DNA of 64,000 bases from Arthrobacter sp. EM1. GTDB taxonomy: Bacteria > Actinomycetota > Actinomycetes > Actinomycetales > Micrococcaceae. The translations under genes and the position numbers were made by a program. Below are positions 33,460-41,672 of this stretch, piece by piece; positions within the stretch are counted from its first letter, which is position 1; each line of letters starts with the position of its first letter. The stretch covers positions 3,782,001 through 3,846,000 of the forward strand of contig NZ_CP124836.1 in assembly GCF_029964055.1 (NCBI RefSeq), read 5' to 3'. The notes under the pieces were generated by a model. The model searched no databases, had not been told where the DNA came from, and saw only the letters and a program-made list of their open reading frames with translations.

Positions 33460-34575
33460 ATGAACCGGAAGCCACCCTCCCAGCAGCCCCTGGCCGTGCG
33501 GATAAGCTCCGGGCCGGAGCGCCTGGCCGGCCTCGGCCCCCTGCTGGCGGAAGCCCGGTCCGCCGTCGGCGACGTCCCGGCCCTGCTGGAGCTGGCCAAA
33601 TCCGCAGCCGAAACCGCACCGAACCCCGGCGAGGGAGGGACGGCGTTCCTCTGGGAAATGTTGGCTTCCGTCACGGCCGTCGACGTTGCGGCTGGACGGG
33701 CCATTGAACCGCATCTGGACGCGGCGGCAATCCTCGCCCAGTCCGCCGCCCTGGCCGCAGGCAGCCAAGCGGCCCGCCACGCGGCGCTGCCGGACCGGAA
33801 CGGCCCGGACGCCGGCGCCTGGGGTGTGTTTGCCGCCGAAGCGGCAGGCCTGCGGCTCGAGGCCAAAGCCACTGACGGCAGTTTCCTGCTGCACGGCGCC
33901 AAACCATGGTGCTCGCTGGCTGCCCAGCTGGACCACGCCGTCGTGACCGCCCACCTGGACGACGGCGGCAGGGCGGCTTTCGCAGTGGACCTCCATGCCC
34001 AGGGCGTCAGCTTCGAAGACCCGCGGTGGAGCAGCCTGGGGCTCCGGGAAATCCCCAGCGGCACAGTGCGCTTCGACGCCGTTCCGGCCGTGCCACTGGG
34101 CGCCGCCGGCTGGTATTACCGCCGGCCCGGCTTCGCTTGGGGCGGCATGGGCGTTGCGGCCTGCTGGCTGGGCGGCGCCGTCGCGGTGGCCCGCGGGTTC
34201 AAGGAGGCTTTGGTTGCGGCGTCCGACGGCGGCCGCAAACCGGACCAGCTCGCGCTCGCCCACCTCGGCGAGATTGACCGTACCCTGACGGCCCTGACCG
34301 GTTACCTGGCCCGGACGGCGGAGGCAATTGATGCCGGGGAACTCTCGGGCAGCGGCGCCTGGAGCGAGGCCCTGCGCGTCCGCGGACAGGTGGCCACCGC
34401 CGTCGAACACATCCAGGCCCTTGTCAGCCAGAATCTCGGGCCCGCCCCGCTCGCGTTCGATCCCGTCTATGGGAAGCGTATGGCTGACCTCTCGCTGTAC
34501 ATCCGCCAGCACCACACCATGCGCGACGACGCGCAACTCGGTGCCCGCACGCTCAAAGGGGACCACCCATGGTGA
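33460..34575 (+). CDS. Acyl-CoA dehydrogenase-like protein (atypical C-terminus)
   Basis: The protein (about 371 aa) follows the ACAD fold: a helical N-part, a beta middle (AWGVFAAEAAGLRLEA, SFLLHGAKPWCSLA, VSFEDPRWSSLGLRE) and a helical C-part with a flavin-type GGAVAVARGFKEAL. The usual C-terminal YEGT/QI motif with its catalytic glutamate is absent; the region reads LYIRQHHTMRDDAQLG instead, so it may not be a normal beta-oxidation enzyme. GGAG lies 11 nt before the ATG. Its last 7 bp overlap the next gene. Its place in front of a PIG-L/methyltransferase fusion and a glycosyltransferase suggests a role in making a modified small molecule or lipid. Confidence 0.8.
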   Translation: MNRKPPSQQPLAVRISSGPERLAGLGPLLAEARSAVGDVPALLELAKSAAETAPNPGEGGTAFLWEMLASVTAVDVAAGRAIEPHLDAAAILAQSAALAAGSQAARHAALPDRNGPDAGAWGVFAAEAAGLRLEAKATDGSFLLHGAKPWCSLAAQLDHAVVTAHLDDGGRAAFAVDLHAQGVSFEDPRWSSLGLREIPSGTVRFDAVPAVPLGAAGWYYRRPGFAWGGMGVAACWLGGAVAVARGFKEALVAASDGGRKPDQLALAHLGEIDRTLTALTGYLARTAEAIDAGELSGSGAWSEALRVRGQVATAVEHIQALVSQNLGPAPLAFDPVYGKRMADLSLYIRQHHTMRDDAQLGARTLKGDHPW

Positions 34576-35972
34576 GCTTCACCCATCAGGACGCCGGGAC
34601 CAGCGAGGCCGCCTGGGCGGCCAGCGGGCTGGTTGCCCGGCCGGAGCTGCTGCTTGAGCCGGGGGAGGGTGCCGGCCGGGTGGTTATTGTCCTGGCCGCG
34701 CATCCGGACGACGAATCCCTTGGTGCCGGCGGTCTGATGGCTCGGCTCGAACGGCTCGGCGCACGCGTCACTGTCCTGTTGTGCACGGCCGGGGAGTCCT
34801 CCCACCCGGACTCTCCCAGCACGACGCCGGAACAGCTCGCCGGCGTGCGGCTCAAAGAATTCGGCGGTGCTCTCGAGCGCCTGCTGCCGGAACCGGAGTG
34901 GCGTTTCCTCGGGCTACCGGACGGCAGGCTCGCCGACCACCGGGAAGAGCTGCGCGCGGCACTCCAGCGCGCGATCGCCGAGGCAACTGCCGCCTCGGGG
35001 CTGCCCCCGGCCGGCATTACGCTCGTGGCCCCGTACCGGCACGACGGCCACACAGACCACGAAGAATTGGGCGCCGCCGCGGCCGAGGCCGCCAATGCCG
35101 GCGGCCACGGGCTGCTGGAATACCCCATCTGGTACTGGCTCTGGGCGGACGCCACGGACCCCGCATGGCAGTCGTGGCTGCGCCTGCCGCTGGATCCCGC
35201 GGAACAACGGGCCAAGGCCGCGGCGATGGCTGCCCACTCGTCGCAGGTCCAGGCACTCTCCGGTCAGCCAGGGGACGAGGCGCTGCTTTCGCCGGCCTTC
35301 CTGGGCCACTTCGAACGGCCATTTGAGACGTTCGCCTGGCAGCGCCCCACTGGAGCCACCGGCGCCTACGCCGCCGCCGACGCCGAAGGCGTTTTTGATG
35401 CTGTCCACACCGAAACCGACGACCCCTGGGAGTACACCACCAGCTGGTACGAACAGCGAAAACGCTCGCTTACCCTCGCCGCCCTGCCCGGCGAGGTATA
35501 TACCGCAGGGCTGGAGGTCGGCTGCTCGATCGGGACGCTCAGCGCGGAACTCGCACAACGCTGCACCACGTTCCTGGCTGTCGACGCGAGCAGCGCCGCG
35601 TTGGCCCACGCCGCCCGGCGCCTCGACCACCTGCCCGCTGCCCGGACCCGCCAGCTCACTGTCCCGCGGGAGTGGCCGGACGGCCGGTTCGACCTGATTG
35701 TGGTCTCCGAGGTGGGCTACTACCTCGCAGCCGGTGAGCTGGCCGGGCTGTTCGCCCGGGTCGAGGCCGCGCTCCTGCCCGGCGGCTCCCTGGTCCTGTG
35801 CCACTGGCGTCATCCGATCTCCGGCTGGGAGCTCGACGGCGACGCAGTGCACGCCGCAGCACGCCGCCAACTCGGCTGGAGCGACGCCGGACTGTATCGC
35901 GAACGTGACTTCATCCTGGAGGTCCTGACCGCTCCGCTGGAAACCGCCGTCGTTCCGGGCCCGGAGGGTTAG
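34569..35972 (+). CDS. Bifunctional PIG-L deacetylase / class I SAM methyltransferase
   Basis: This 467-residue fusion has an N-terminal PIG-L (LmbE) zinc deacetylase (residues ~35-240) with the metal motif AAHPDDESLGAGG and the distal HTDHEELG. The C-terminal half (~280-440) is a NodS-like methyltransferase with LEVGCSIGTLSAELA for SAM binding and FDLIVVSEVGYYL. PIG-L enzymes remove acetyl groups from N-acetylglucosamine-type sugars; NodS methylates the freed amine of chitin oligomers. The two activities could therefore act in sequence on one amino sugar. This is inference from the families; no substrate is known. It overlaps the ACAD-like gene by 7 bp and is followed 5 bp later by the glycosyltransferase. 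Confidence 0.87.
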   Translation: MVSFTHQDAGTSEAAWAASGLVARPELLLEPGEGAGRVVIVLAAHPDDESLGAGGLMARLERLGARVTVLLCTAGESSHPDSPSTTPEQLAGVRLKEFGGALERLLPEPEWRFLGLPDGRLADHREELRAALQRAIAEATAASGLPPAGITLVAPYRHDGHTDHEELGAAAAEAANAGGHGLLEYPIWYWLWADATDPAWQSWLRLPLDPAEQRAKAAAMAAHSSQVQALSGQPGDEALLSPAFLGHFERPFETFAWQRPTGATGAYAAADAEGVFDAVHTETDDPWEYTTSWYEQRKRSLTLAALPGEVYTAGLEVGCSIGTLSAELAQRCTTFLAVDASSAALAHAARRLDHLPAARTRQLTVPREWPDGRFDLIVVSEVGYYLAAGELAGLFARVEAALLPGGSLVLCHWRHPISGWELDGDAVHAAARRQLGWSDAGLYRERDFILEVLTAPLETAVVPGPEG

Positions 35973-35977
35973 GCGGA

Positions 35978-36772
35978 ATGGCCGCCCATGCGCTGCCGCT
36001 GCCCCGCGGATGCGGCATCGACCGGATCGCTGTGGTGATTCCTGCCCACAACGAAGACCAGCACCTCGACGATGCCCTGTTGGCGGTGCAGTGCGCCGCC
36101 GACGCGCTGCACCGGATCCGGCCCGACGTGGAAGTTGGCGTGACAGTTGTGCTGGACGGCTGCACCGACGGGTCTGCCGGCATCACGGCACGCTACACTG
36201 CCACGGACGGGCGTTTTAGTGCCCTCGAAGTGGACTTCCACAGCGCCGGAGCCAGCCGGGCGGCCGGGGCCCGGGCCGCCGGCATCGGCTCACCCCGGCG
36301 GCGGCCGCCCGGCAAGCGGTGGACCCCGCCGCCGTGGGCGGGCCGGACGTGGCTGGCCAACACTGATGCCGACTCGCGGGTTCCGGAACATTGGCTGGTC
36401 CGCCAGCTGGAGTTCGCCGAGGCCGGAGCCGACGCCGTATTGGGTTCGGTGGAACCGGACCCCGCAGGGATGGACCCGGAGCTGCTGCGGCGCTGGCTGC
36501 AACGCCACCCCTTCGAGGAGGACCACCCGCACATCTACGGCGCCAACTTCGGTGTCAGGGCCTCTGCCTACCTGGCCGCCGGAGGATTCCCGAAACTCGT
36601 CTCGCACGAGGACCGGACCCTGGTGCAAAGCCTTCGGAGCCGCGCTTTCACCGTGACTGCCACCGACAGTATGCGAGTGCTAACCTCAGGCCGGATCCAG
36701 GCGAGGGCGCCGCACGGTTTTGCCGCATATCTGCGGACGCTGGGCAGGCATCAGCTACCTGCGGATGACTGA
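35978..36772 (+). CDS. Family 2 glycosyltransferase
   Basis: The protein (264 aa) has the GT-A start AVVIPAHNEDQHLDDAL, a VVLDGCTDGSAG strand, the DXD-like NTDADSRVPEHWL and the acceptor-side EDHPHIYGANFGVRASAY, then SHEDRTL as the likely catalytic-base region. No membrane helix is visible, so it is cytosolic. The basic insert SPRRRPPGKRWTPPPW near residue 110 is unusual. It ends the three-gene operon and could glycosylate the product of the two upstream enzymes. The donor and acceptor cannot be told. Confidence 0.87.
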   Translation: MAAHALPLPRGCGIDRIAVVIPAHNEDQHLDDALLAVQCAADALHRIRPDVEVGVTVVLDGCTDGSAGITARYTATDGRFSALEVDFHSAGASRAAGARAAGIGSPRRRPPGKRWTPPPWAGRTWLANTDADSRVPEHWLVRQLEFAEAGADAVLGSVEPDPAGMDPELLRRWLQRHPFEEDHPHIYGANFGVRASAYLAAGGFPKLVSHEDRTLVQSLRSRAFTVTATDSMRVLTSGRIQARAPHGFAAYLRTLGRHQLPADD

Positions 36773-36850
36773 CGGGGACCTAGGGCGCTTCGGGGTGAGC
36801 CCGACCAGTTAGTCCCTGGATGGATCTTCTTTGACCGCTCTCCTGAGCTG

Positions 36851-37156
36851 TTACCCGATCTTGCTCTCAGCAACGGAAGCCATATCAAATTCCTCGACGC
36901 CGCTCCGCTCTTTGCTCAAGAGATTGAGCATGCGCGTAGCAACGGCGTAGATGCGTTGTTTGATGTCTGGAACGCGGAGGAAGTGGAAGTTTGGAACCAC
37001 GAGCGGTCTCTCCCTCGTCTTCTGGGCAGCGCAGAATCGCCGTAAGGCATCCAGATGGGGGTCCTTTAACGGACGTAGGTACTCAGTCGAATCTGATGAA
37101 GGCCCTGACCGATCCTCCTTGGAATTCCTCGGTCTGGGTGTAGCCGAGCGCTTCAT
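36851..37156 (-). CDS. Doubtful small open reading frame (up to 101 aa)
   Basis: The frame overlaps the end of the GNAT gene. Its last ~75 residues (for example LVVPNFHFLRVPDIKQRIYA) look protein-like in residue mix, but no family is recognised, no ribosome site is seen and the codon third positions are not biased. The 310 bp between the glycosyltransferase and the GNAT gene hold nothing else that I can support. Confidence 0.2.
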   Translation of the reverse strand: MKRSATPRPRNSKEDRSGPSSDSTEYLRPLKDPHLDALRRFCAAQKTRERPLVVPNFHFLRVPDIKQRIYAVATRMLNLLSKERSGVEEFDMASVAESKIG

Positions 37157-37505
37157 AGAACGCTTTCTGCTTCAGCTGGTCGTCGGTGATTAGGACTTTC
37201 TGACGCACGTGCGGGTACTGTTCGAGCGCTCGTTCAGCGAGGGCTCGTCCTATACCTCTTCTGTGATGGGACGGCCGCACGAGGATGTCCTGGAGGTAGC
37301 AAATCGAAGCACCATCGGAAATGACGCGAGCTAGTCCAACCAGCGTGTGGCCATCATGAGCGGCCACGAGTGTGGAAGATCCTTCCAAGGCTCGTATTAG
37401 ATTGTCAGGGTCCTTCGTGTAGGCAAGCCATTCCACCGCACGGTATAGCTCTAGGACTTCGCTGAGTGGCAGGTCTTTGGCCTTCACTACTTTGATGGTG
37501 GTCAT
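37083..37505 (-). CDS. GNAT family N-acetyltransferase
   Basis: The protein (140 aa) carries the GNAT acetyl-CoA loop VRPSHHRRGIGRALAERAL near residue 75 and the following beta-bulge QDILV strand; KAFYEALGY closes the fold. It transfers acetyl to an unknown amine or protein. The gene has more AT-rich codons than the genes to its left and marks the start of the accessory-looking part of the window. It is monocistronic. Confidence 0.85.
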   Translation of the reverse strand: MTTIKVVKAKDLPLSEVLELYRAVEWLAYTKDPDNLIRALEGSSTLVAAHDGHTLVGLARVISDGASICYLQDILVRPSHHRRGIGRALAERALEQYPHVRQKVLITDDQLKQKAFYEALGYTQTEEFQGGSVRAFIRFD

Positions 37506-37747
37506 GCTTCATCCAAACACGCAACTTAGTTATTGGGTGGCTACGAGATGCGCGCCCGTAGGCCGATCGTCTTATGGGCACACGTCGGAGTGGCTGGGCA
37601 TGGGCACATGCCGTCCCTAGGTTTGGCCTTCACTTATTCCGGGGGAAGAACCGGGGGGCGGTGTTGACTCCCCGTCAAAGGGTGGACAGTGCTAGCCTCT
37701 GAGACTTGCGCCGTAGGTTCGTCGCATCAAAAAACTGGGGGCTTAGC

Positions 37748-37906
37748 GTGGTTTCGATTGGAATACTGGGAATTCTCTACTCCGTGGTGATGGTGGCAAT
37801 CGTAGTGCTGGCTGTTTACGCCTTGGTGCTCGGCATCATCTTCCTCCGCCTCCGTATCAAGGAGCTCCGGAGGGCAGCCCTGCCGGGTCCGGACAAGGAA
37901 GCCTAG
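37748..37906 (+). CDS. Small single-pass membrane protein (52 aa)
   Basis: Translation probably starts at GTG 37748, with GGGGG 6 nt upstream. The first ~38 residues form a long hydrophobic stretch (VVSIGILGILYSVVMVAIVV and on) ending in the basic anchor LRLRIKELRR. No family is recognised. It is the first of a series of tiny membrane proteins up to 41.4 kb. Confidence 0.5.
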   Translation: MVSIGILGILYSVVMVAIVVLAVYALVLGIIFLRLRIKELRRAALPGPDKEA

Positions 37907-38030
37907 GACACCCCTGAATAGCCGACCTGCACCCGCTCATCGATGTCCGGCGGCCAGGGCGGACCTTGCCAGTTGTGCCCGGTGGCGGTGGCGTTCCCTT
38001 CCCCGCACGCATTACTCGAAAGGTGGCCGC

Positions 38031-38225
38031 ATGGCCAACAAGATTCCAAGCCCTTGGATAAGTGCCTCATTCTTCGCCTGGGCGGTCCTGTTCGCACTGT
38101 GGCAGCCCTTTGTCTGGTGGCGTGGAGTTGCATCCGTATTCGCCGTTGCACTCGGGTTCTGGGGTCTTTACCTGTGGCGGCGCTATAGGGGAAAGAATTC
38201 AAGAACCGCGCCTCCGAAAGCCTAA
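38031..38225 (+). CDS. Small membrane protein (64 aa)
   Basis: AAAGGTGG lies before the ATG. Two hydrophobic stretches (residues ~10-26 and 33-47) with Trp-rich edges (WQPFVWWRG) and a basic tail YLWRRYRGKN suggest a two-helix hairpin. Family unknown. The 150 bp after it are free of genes. Confidence 0.45.
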   Translation: MANKIPSPWISASFFAWAVLFALWQPFVWWRGVASVFAVALGFWGLYLWRRYRGKNSRTAPPKA

Positions 38226-38377
38226 GAAGAATCCCCACTTGAGACTGGCCGGACCCGCCTGCGGCGTCGTCGCTGCGGTGCGCCATCCTCCTGACGTAGC
38301 AACCGCGGACAGCATCTCGTGGCTGACTTCACCGCCAGTCTGGCTGGGCCGCCAGAAACTCACACAGCCCCTGCGTA

Positions 38378-38572
38378 CTAGCTTTCGGACGCCGAGTTGC
38401 CTTGGTTCTGGCGACGTTCCTTGAGTCCTGACCGCAGGGTGGTGAAGATCGCGATGCCCATGGCCACTGCGGTGAACCACAGACCCTCCGATCCCTGAAG
38501 GGCGAGAGTTACCGAGACGATCATGAGTACTACGGCAACTATGAGAAGTGCCCATCGTCCTGCGGCCATCAT
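38378..38572 (-). CDS. Small two-helix membrane protein, third gene of an overlapping trio
   Basis: The protein (about 64 aa) has helices at ~7-25 and 30-47 (LLIVAVVLMIVSVTLALQG, LWFTAVAMGIAIF) and a hydrophilic basic tail. Its ATG overlaps the stop of the preceding gene (ATGA), with a second ATG just after and GGGG close upstream. Family not recognised. The coupling argues that the three proteins are made together. Confidence 0.55.
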   Translation of the reverse strand: MMAAGRWALLIVAVVLMIVSVTLALQGSEGLWFTAVAMGIAIFTTLRSGLKERRQNQGNSASES

Positions 38573-38778
38573 TTCCCCTGTTCGGTGGATTGGTGGAGCG
38601 TGCGGGGTGTGCGGGACTTCGCATCGTGCCTGCGAAAGATCAGAGCGACCACCAGCATTGCTACGACGCCGATCAGCACGGACGGCACGAAGCCGATGGA
38701 ACGCCAAAAGAGAGCGAACGGCAGGAACCCGGCCGTGTAGACGGCCAAGTTACGGAGCGCTCGGGTCCTAGTGGTCAT
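38569..38778 (-). CDS. Small two-helix membrane protein, second gene of the trio
   Basis: This 69-residue protein has a basic start (MTTRTRALRN), helices at ~11-25 and 31-48 (PSVLIGVVAMLVVALIF) and a basic tail. It overlaps the upstream gene by 11 bp and the downstream gene by 4 bp. No family is recognised; the charge pattern predicts both ends in the cytoplasm. Confidence 0.55.
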   Translation of the reverse strand: MTTRTRALRNLAVYTAGFLPFALFWRSIGFVPSVLIGVVAMLVVALIFRRHDAKSRTPRTLHQSTEQGK

Positions 38779-38977
38779 CGGCTGAGGCCATGGAGTGCTC
38801 GCGTTTCGCGGGTCGGCTGCCGATGAAGTGCTTGAGGATCAGTGCCAGGCCGATCGGCACGAAGATGATGCCCGTGACCAGGCGGAGAGTGTCCACCGGC
38901 GCCCACGTCAGAAGGATTGCCGCCCAGAGCAGGAAAAACACTCCAGCAATGAGCGCCGGCAGTGCGGAACTGCTCAT
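38768..38977 (-). CDS. Small two-helix membrane protein, first gene of the trio
   Basis: Translation most likely starts at ATG 38977, because AGGGAG stands 6 nt upstream; a longer frame back to 39040 lacks this. The 69-residue protein has helices at ~6-24 and 32-49 (ALIAGVFFLLWAAILLTW, LVTGIIFVPIGLALIL) and a His/Asp-rich tail. No family is recognised. It opens the compact leftward operon. Confidence 0.55.
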   Translation of the reverse strand: MSSSALPALIAGVFFLLWAAILLTWAPVDTLRLVTGIIFVPIGLALILKHFIGSRPAKREHSMASADDH

Positions 38978-39293
38978 TGATTTCTCCCTCGGTGCGGAGC
39001 CCGGACCGGGCTTTGCGGAGTCAGACCGACCTTGTGACATGCCGCGAGCCTACCCACGTGGGCATCGAACGCAAGTCACAGCTAAGGTTCCCCGCCAGAC
39101 GACAGGATTGATCTGATTTCTTGCGCGTAAGCAGCAATAAGCCGGCGCCGCCCGAGCATCGAAGGCACCATCTCTCGTCACGCAGGCGTCCCGTGGAGGG
39201 ATCCCTTTTGGACAGTGCCGCAGACGGTTCGCATCGTGCGTCACCCGACTCGAAGACGGCTACGGCTGCGGTCAGCGGCCCCGAGGCGGTGCG

Positions 39294-39665
39294 AAGGAAG
39301 CGGCGGGCCCGGGGCGGTCCGATGGCCCAGGACGTACCGCGGATGGGACGGCGCTTCCACCACATGAAGTATCCGCCGATGGCGCTTCCGGCGAGACCGA
39401 GCGCAATCGCAGGAAGAACGATCGGGTTGGCGAGACCGAAGAGAACGCCCGTGTGCGCGTCGATGCCCCAGCGCGTGAGTTTCGCTGCGACGTTGAAATC
39501 GTTGAAGACGAGTCGCCCGCTCACCATCACGGTGGCAGGGTCGACCGCGACCGCGTCAGCCTGGGTCACGGTCCAGGCTTTGCCCTCCTTCGCGGGCGGC
39601 TTAATTTCTACCTTTCCGGCATCGATCACCGGTTCCGTCCATGCCGCGGCAAGACCGTGGTCACA
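39294..39665 (-). pseudogene. Remnant of a PepSY-associated membrane protein
   Basis: The frame contains AAKLTRWGIDAHTGVLFGLA and a following helix ending YFMWWKRRPIRG, which are characteristic of the C-terminal part of PepSY-associated transmembrane proteins. The N-terminal two-thirds of the family (about 300 residues) is missing, and after about 39294 the frame continues with unrelated, low-quality sequence to 39021. There is no start codon at the homologous boundary. So this is a truncated relic, and its surroundings (39.0-39.8 kb) hold no intact gene. Confidence 0.6.
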
Positions 39666-39781
39666 CAGGGTCCGATCCGACCCCACCGGCCGGGGGCGGT
39701 AGCATCGGGAAAATGACCAGTGGGTAATGATTGGCTCGTAAGGATCCACCAGTCGCGCGGGATAGAGAGGACAATCAAGCC

Positions 39782-40009
39782 ATGGACACAACTCAGACAG
39801 CAATCGCGGCCTTCGTTATCACGGCTTTGATCGCAACGGCCATCTACTTCCTCGTCATCAAACGCAAGAAGGCGGGCGCTGGTAACAAGCACCCTCACTT
39901 CGAGCCACGTGCCACCCGAGATCGCGAGCTGGGCAATGACGGCCGCAATTACCCGAACGCCACCCGGGTCAACGGTGGCTACAATGGCGGCGGCGGTCTC
40001 CCAGGCTGA
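39782..40009 (+). CDS. Small single-pass membrane protein (75 aa)
   Basis: AGAGGAC precedes the ATG. One membrane helix at residues ~6-25 (AIAAFVITALIATAIYFLVI) is followed by KRKK as stop-transfer signal and a hydrophilic, Asn/Gly-rich tail. Family unknown. It belongs to the string of tiny membrane proteins in this region. Confidence 0.5.
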   Translation: MDTTQTAIAAFVITALIATAIYFLVIKRKKAGAGNKHPHFEPRATRDRELGNDGRNYPNATRVNGGYNGGGGLPG

Positions 40010-40551
40010 AAGACGTGGGGGCGGGTGCCACCCACGGTCTAGCGCCCCTTGTCCGCTGGGCGTGCATCCGGGCCTTCTTCGGGACAGACTTGAGCATCCG
40101 CGACGCCTGTACCTCGAACGGTGCAAGCGCGAAAGCCGGGCGTTACTCGAACCCGGCAAGCACCCACAGCACCACGACGAGGGAGCGGCCGTCGCCGCCG
40201 CCGCCGAGGTCGACGGTGCCGGCCATGTCCTCGTCGACCTCCAGGTAATCCCCGTCCGGTGGCTTTCCACTTTCGCAACGGGTGCCCATTTCGAGGGTTC
40301 TTAGCAGACCGACCCTGGCGCTCCGAGGAAAAAGCATCCCTGGAGTCCCCGGTCATGCAGTCAGTCACTCCCGCCATCCAACGGGATCTCGAGGCCATGG
40401 AGAACGCGCGCCCGTGGCCGGTGCTTCGTCAGAGAGCCGAACTGGAAGGCAGAAATTGGGCGTCCACGGTGCTGCAGTGCATCGGATTATCCGCCCGCTC
40501 AAGGATCCTTTACCGTGCACTCATCAGGCCGGACTTTTGTCGGGATGGACG
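40010..40551. other. Intergenic stretch without a supported gene
   Basis: Several short frames cross this 540-bp stretch, but they have no ribosome sites, no family signs and mixed codon bias. I see no repeat or RNA gene either. Confidence 0.4.
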
Positions 40552-40848
40552 CTAGCTAACGAGCTGCTGGAGCGCGCCGGGAATGAACATTAACGTATTG
40601 ATCAACGCGAACGTGGCGATGCCGTAACCGATGGCCAGGGCAACAATGGCCAGACCACGGCCGCGTTCTCCCTTCAACCTAATCTGGCTGAGGGCCATGT
40701 GTCCGGACCCCACCGCAAAGACAGCAACAACTGCGGCGCCAAAGATCCAGACGCCGGAGGCAGCGATTACGGCGAAGATGATGGCTGCGACGGACAGCCG
40801 GTTCAGTCGAGTAGTCGACGTTTTGGCCGGCACTATTGGCGTACTCAT
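40552..40848 (-). CDS. DUF4190-like two-helix membrane protein (98 aa)
   Basis: The ATG at 40848 has GGGGAA upstream. A short polar start is followed by two long helices (about residues 20-52 and 68-92) joined by SGHMALSQIRLKGERGRGLA, the connection seen in DUF4190 proteins, whose role is unknown. It is single and reads leftward. Confidence in the family is moderate. Confidence 0.65.
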   Translation of the reverse strand: MSTPIVPAKTSTTRLNRLSVAAIIFAVIAASGVWIFGAAVVAVFAVGSGHMALSQIRLKGERGRGLAIVALAIGYGIATFALINTLMFIPGALQQLVS

Positions 40849-40983
40849 ATCGGTTCCCCAAACCTCGTTGTTCAAGCGAGTCTAGTTGGCCCCTCCAATA
40901 CCTCGAGCGGATCCGTAGGCCAGGCGCTCGGAACTCATATGGCGTTGCTTCGATCAACAGAACCCCGCGTGCCCTATGCGCCA

Positions 40984-40998
40984 CGGTCAAAACGACCG
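40984..40998. repeat. Dyad motif CGGTC-AAAAC-GACCG, copy 1
   Basis: Perfect 5-bp arms surround an A-tract. Near-copies occur at 41521 and 52609. Confidence 0.4.
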
Positions 40999-41050
40999 AT
41001 TTTTGAGGCTGTTCCCGGCAGGCCGGCAGAACCGGGTGGGAACGGTAAGG

Positions 41051-41449
41051 CTACGGGAGGTAGCTGAGCTGTGGGTTGTTCAGAGGAGCCACGGCGATAC
41101 AGATCAGCAGGACCGCAGCGAGCCATAGCATCCAGCCGCGGTCGAACCAGGCCCCCGAAGCCAGTCTGATCCCGTTGAAGACCAGGATGGGCAGGGCTAC
41201 AAGCTGGGCGAGGGTGATAGTCATTTCAAACTGCCGCCACACCGACGTAGAGGCGCAGGAGGCCGACCGGTATTCGCCATCGCAGGCAATTCCGGACCAG
41301 CTCTGCGCTCCGGCGATCGATAGGAAGGTGCCAGCGTAGGCGCCCCAACCGAGGACGAGGATCGCTGCCACGGCCGCCCCCGCGAGGACATTCCTCCTGC
41401 GGCTGCCCGGTATCAAATTGGAAATTGGCTCGCGTGTCGTTTCCCCCAT
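41051..41449 (-). CDS. Hypothetical membrane protein (132 aa)
   Basis: The protein has about three hydrophobic helices (roughly residues 20-45, 75-97 and 105-125) and a loop with two cysteines (GIACDGEYRSASCAS) that could form a disulfide outside the cell. TAGGGT lies 6 nt before the ATG, a leaderless start. No family is recognised. Copies of the GGTC-A-GACC dyad flank the gene on both sides. Confidence 0.6.
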   Translation of the reverse strand: MGETTREPISNLIPGSRRRNVLAGAAVAAILVLGWGAYAGTFLSIAGAQSWSGIACDGEYRSASCASTSVWRQFEMTITLAQLVALPILVFNGIRLASGAWFDRGWMLWLAAVLLICIAVAPLNNPQLSYLP

Positions 41450-41455
41450 AGTTCC

Positions 41456-41461
41456 ACCCTA
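41456..41461 (-). promoter_or_regulatory. -10 hexamer TAGGGT, leaderless membrane protein gene
   Basis: Read leftward, 6 nt separate it from the ATG at 41449. Confidence 0.4.
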
Positions 41462-41520
41462 GATGCATCGGAAGCAGGTGCGTCGTCGGTCTCACTGCGC
41501 CCATGCGCCAGAACAGTCGC

Positions 41521-41536
41521 CGGTCAAAAAGGACCG
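41521..41536. repeat. Dyad motif CGGTC-AAAAAG-GACCG, copy 2
   Basis: Same arms as the copy at 40984 with a centre one base longer; it lies 72 bp upstream of the start of the gene at 41051-41449. Confidence 0.4.
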
Positions 41537-41672
41537 TTATCGAAATTCTGGTGCTGCAAAACTGGTGGCTGATGAGTTTTGACTGATGTGGGTCGAAACC
41601 GGAGCGAGATTGGGTTGTCGTTTTCACAATTGTGGGGGAGCGGGAGCTGCCGCGGAGTGCGAGGATTGATCG

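Noticed and set aside
40143..40337. A 64-codon leftward frame with an acidic middle
   Set aside because: No ribosome site, no hydrophobic core pattern and no family; kept as unassigned intergenic DNA.
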